DNA of 64,000 nt, taken from positions 124,001-188,000 of the forward strand of contig JACJXZ010000017.1 in assembly GCA_020636375.1 (NCBI GenBank), in the 5' to 3' direction. Below, piece by piece: positions 61,724-64,000 of this stretch; position 1 is the first letter of the stretch; every line of letters begins with the position of its first letter. The translations under genes and the position numbers were made by a program. This DNA is from Lewinellaceae bacterium. Its GTDB lineage: Bacteria; Bacteroidota; Bacteroidia; Chitinophagales; Saprospiraceae. The notes beneath the pieces were generated by a model. It ran no database searches. It saw only the letters and a program-made list of their open reading frames with translations, and was not told the DNA's origin.

Positions 61724-62224
61724 CTACTCAGTTCTGCCTCTTTGGGTCACTACCCGGATCACCCCATTGCCGGCCTGGCTGTACAAACTGGCTTCAGCCA
61801 GGCTCCGGAGAACCTCGATCCGCTCGACGTCGGCCGGGGCAATGCTCCAGAGCAGGTTGTTGAGCGCCGCGTCATCGTAGTTGTAAAAAGGCATGCCGTC
61901 GAGGACCAGCAGGGGCGGCCCCAGGGCGCCGCGGATACGGATGCAGTAGGTATTGTACGTACCCGTCACCCAAACGCCCGGAACCCGGCCCTGTATCATC
62001 TCGGCGATATGGAGATAGCCGTTGTTTTGGGCAGGAGACAGGAGCGTGATGGCGGCGGTGGCCTCGCTGATCGAAGTTACGGCCCTGGGCTGCAGCACCT
62101 CAATACGCTGTACGGCCAGCTCTTCATTATCCGGGCAGCCAGGGCAGGAATTGTTGCCGAATGCCGGCAAAGCGGCGAAGAAGAGCAATCCGAGGACAGG
62201 AAAGAATATTTTCTTGTTTTTCAT
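61724..62224 (-). CDS. Stand-alone TonB-dependent receptor plug-domain protein
   Basis: The 166-residue protein has a signal peptide (MKNKKIFFPVLGLLFFAALPAFG) and a receptor plug domain: ISEATAAITLLSP, HIAEMIQGRVPGVWVTGTYN, IRIRGALGPPLLVLDGMPFY and IAPADVERIEVLRSLAEASL followed by YSQAGNGVIRVVTQRG. The last part is the usual end of a SusC/RagA-type plug. The 22-strand barrel that should follow is absent and the gene ends with a normal stop. It could be a genuine free plug protein, which this phylum does have, or a remnant of a truncated receptor. No TonB box was recognised. Confidence 0.85.
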   Translation of the reverse strand: MKNKKIFFPVLGLLFFAALPAFGNNSCPGCPDNEELAVQRIEVLQPRAVTSISEATAAITLLSPAQNNGYLHIAEMIQGRVPGVWVTGTYNTYCIRIRGALGPPLLVLDGMPFYNYDDAALNNLLWSIAPADVERIEVLRSLAEASLYSQAGNGVIRVVTQRGRTE

Positions 62225-62366
62225 AGCTTTTGCTTTTGGTTAGCCAATCACTGATAGCGCATACTAACACAATCCTTTTTCTCTGTTAATAGTTTGTTAA
62301 GGCCCCTTCTAATTAATGCCGAAGCGGCTATCGGCCTGCATGTGAAAAAAAATGCTCCGAAACTTT

Positions 62367-62394
62367 TTTAGACTAATCTAAATTTTTATATTTG
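62367..62394 (+). promoter_or_regulatory. Promoter and DtxR-type operator of the iron locus
   Basis: TTTAGA-CTAA-TCTAAA (62367-62382) is a palindrome of the kind bound by iron- or manganese-dependent DtxR/MntR regulators. TATATTTG (62387-62394) is an exact -7 box directly after it, so a bound repressor would cover the promoter. The start of the DtxR-FeoA gene follows at 62467, which suggests autoregulation. Confidence 0.55.
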
Positions 62395-62466
62395 CATTAA
62401 CTAAAAAAGTGATTAGATTTATAAAAAATCTTGTCCTTTTGGGAATTTAAATAATGAATTGCAGTT

Positions 62467-63525
62467 ATGAATTCAATAAATCCCGGGATTGCTCTGTTGA
62501 TCGGCGCTGGAATACTGGCTGCCTTGCTCTGGGCCCTCTGGCCGAAGCGGGGGCTCCTCTCCTTACTGAACAAAGCCCGGATGAACAGCCAGCGAATACT
62601 GCTGGAAGATGCGCTCAAATTCCTGTTTGACTGTGAGTATAAGGGCATCTCCTGCGGGTTGAACAGCATTGCCGGCAATCTGAATATTTCTGCCGACAAG
62701 GCGGCTCACCTGCTGAACCGCCTGCGGGCTATAGGGCTGATCAGGATGGAAGACCAGGCTTTTTACCTGACCGACACAGGGCGGTCGTATGCCCTGCGCA
62801 TCATCCGCGTACACCGCATCTGGGAGCGCTACCTTGCCGACGAAACGGGGGTGGGGCCGATGGAATGGCACGATGAGGCCGACCGCCAGGAGCACCATAT
62901 GACCCCGGAGGCGGCCGACGAGCTCGCCGCCCGGATCGGCAACCCGGTATTTGACCCGCATGGCGACCCCATACCCTCTGCCCGGGGCGAACTGCCCGCC
63001 CACAAGGGGCAACCCCTCAGCAACCTGCAGGAGGGAGAGATCGCCCAGATCCTGCATATCGAAGACGAACCCCGTACTATTTATGAACAGTTGACGGCTC
63101 TGGGGATTTATCCCGGCATGGAGGTTTACGTCATGGACGTGGCTGAGGGTAAGATCACCTTTGCCGCCAATGGGGAGGAATGCACCCTCACACCCCTCTT
63201 TGCTGCCAGCATTACGGTGGAACTGCTGCCGGAAAGGCCGCCTTTGCCGCCGTTTAAATATGAACTCCTCTCCTCCCTCCGGTTAGGGGAACAAGCGGAA
63301 GTGGCCGGCATCTCCCCCAACTGCCGCGGCCAGCAAAGAAGGCGGCTAATGGACCTCGGAGTCGTTCCCGGAACCATCATCTCCGCCGAATTGAGAAGCG
63401 CCTCCAACGACCCCGTCGCATACCGGATCATGGGCGCCACCATCGCCATCAGGAAAGACCAGGCCAGCCTCATTTTTATCAACAAAAAAGAAACCTCGAC
63501 CAATGAACAGGCATCAGGATTGTGA
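62467..63525 (+). CDS. Membrane-anchored DtxR-family regulator with two FeoA domains
   Basis: The 352-residue protein begins with one hydrophobic helix (about residues 8-25, GIALLIGAGILAALLWALW). A DtxR-like winged helix follows (about 42-110), with the DtxR dimerisation region and possible metal ligands (EWHDEADRQEHHMTPEAAD) at about 135-160. Two FeoA/SH3-like domains lie at about 185-260 (SNLQEGEIAQILHIEDEPRT, GIYPGMEVYV) and 265-345 (SSLRLGEQAEVAGISPNCRG, DLGVVPGTII). Ordinary DtxR proteins are soluble with one SH3 domain, so the membrane anchor and the double FeoA are unusual. It overlaps feoB by 23 bp and probably both regulates iron uptake and supplies the FeoA function. Confidence 0.88.
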   Translation: MNSINPGIALLIGAGILAALLWALWPKRGLLSLLNKARMNSQRILLEDALKFLFDCEYKGISCGLNSIAGNLNISADKAAHLLNRLRAIGLIRMEDQAFYLTDTGRSYALRIIRVHRIWERYLADETGVGPMEWHDEADRQEHHMTPEAADELAARIGNPVFDPHGDPIPSARGELPAHKGQPLSNLQEGEIAQILHIEDEPRTIYEQLTALGIYPGMEVYVMDVAEGKITFAANGEECTLTPLFAASITVELLPERPPLPPFKYELLSSLRLGEQAEVAGISPNCRGQQRRRLMDLGVVPGTIISAELRSASNDPVAYRIMGATIAIRKDQASLIFINKKETSTNEQASGL

Positions 63526-64000
63526 AAACTGCCCGATACATCATAAAGAAAACCTCATCCGGCTGGGCATTGCCATGGATCGGGTGGACTACGTCGTAGC
63601 CCTGGCCGGCAACCCCAATACCGGCAAGAGCACTGTTTTCAACAACCTCACCGGGCTCCGCCAGCATACCGGCAACTGGCCGGGCAAGACGGTTACCCGC
63701 GCCGAAGGGGGCTATTCCTACGGAGAGGCCCGCTACAAGGTAGTGGACCTGCCCGGCACCTATTCGCTGCTTTCAACCAGTACCGACGAGGAAGTGGCCC
63801 GGAATTTCATCTTGTTCGGCAGGCCTGACGTTACCGTTATTGTTGCTGACGCCACCCGGCTGGAACGCAACCTCAACCTGGCGCTTCAGGTCCTGGAAAT
63901 CACCGATCGCGCCGTCTTGTGCCTCAACCTGATGGACGAAGCACATCGCAACAAGATCGAGATCGACGACCGGGCCCTTTCGCGGGAGCTGGGCATCCCG
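63503..64000 (+). CDS. feoB: Ferrous iron transport protein B (partial, runs off the window)
   Basis: FeoB is the inner-membrane G-protein-coupled ferrous iron transporter. The first 166 codons are present: an N-terminal cysteine pair (CENCPIHH), then the G domain with G1 GNPNTGKST (about residues 36-44), DLPGTYSLLS as G3 and NLMDEA as G4. The membrane part lies beyond 64000. The start overlaps the DtxR-FeoA gene by 23 bp, so translation is probably coupled. Confidence 0.95.
   Translation, partial: MNRHQDCENCPIHHKENLIRLGIAMDRVDYVVALAGNPNTGKSTVFNNLTGLRQHTGNWPGKTVTRAEGGYSYGEARYKVVDLPGTYSLLSTSTDEEVARNFILFGRPDVTVIVADATRLERNLNLALQVLEITDRAVLCLNLMDEAHRNKIEIDDRALSRELGIP

Noticed and set aside
1..64000. 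tRNA, rRNA or complete insertion sequences
   Set aside because: No cloverleaf-like segment, rRNA-like stretch or transposase gene was recognised on either strand; a tRNAscan and an ISfinder search would settle this.

Overview
The window looks like chromosomal DNA of a GC-rich member of the Bacteroidota, most likely a Saprospiria-type bacterium. The evidence is two secreted proteins with type IX secretion (T9SS) C-terminal sorting domains, choice-of-anchor I and lamin-tail modules, DUF4292, DUF2807 and DUF4097 proteins, a SusC/RagA-like plug protein, the order acpP-fabF-rnc, and promoter -7 elements of the TAnnTTTG type. No rRNA, tRNA, CRISPR array or complete insertion sequence was seen.

Layout. 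Positions 1-2.2 kb hold the end of an AsmA-like envelope gene broken by a one-base frameshift. From 2.2 to 12.8 kb lie two related secreted beta-propeller genes, one of them a 2608-residue protein with three tandem copies of the same module. From 13 to 28 kb are mostly housekeeping genes: prfA, tsaB, a pair of ArsR-like regulators, lspA, a DksA/TraR-like gene, an OmpA-family protein, a SWIM protein, rnc, fabF, acpP, pyk and a sugar nucleotidyltransferase. From 28 to 37 kb come an envelope operon (TPR lipoprotein, DUF4292 lipoprotein, EnvC-like protein), hflX, an M29 aminopeptidase and a beta-CASP nuclease. From 37.8 to 41 kb are an ECF sigma factor, a membrane protein and a DUF4097 operon, followed by a DUF433/DUF5615 toxin-antitoxin pair. 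From 43.9 to 49 kb is a damaged accessory region: the 3' remnant of a second EF-G gene, a small inverted-repeat element, an orphan DUF433 antitoxin, an intact EF-G gene, and a two-gene module (PAPS-reductase/DndC-like plus HNH nuclease) with at least seven frameshifts. From 49 to 62 kb are a cytochrome P450, a GAF-domain protein, a MarR regulator with an S41 protease, several dehydrogenases, and two deletion scars (phytase fused to a receptor tail; an alpha/beta-hydrolase fragment). The window ends in an iron locus: a membrane-anchored DtxR-FeoA fusion overlapping feoB, which runs off the edge.

The least expected content lies between genes. Two families of non-coding mobile-looking elements each occur twice. 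Family A is 158 and 172 bp, with long terminal inverted repeats, a TWA target duplication and compensatory base changes in an internal stem. Family B is 102 bp at both sites, with 8-bp target duplications. There are also a nested long palindrome around one A copy, a five-copy dispersed motif (CCCGTC, a 6-11 base spacer, GCCGGGTAAA), and several one-off large palindromes. All positions, domains and frames were read by eye; no database search was run.
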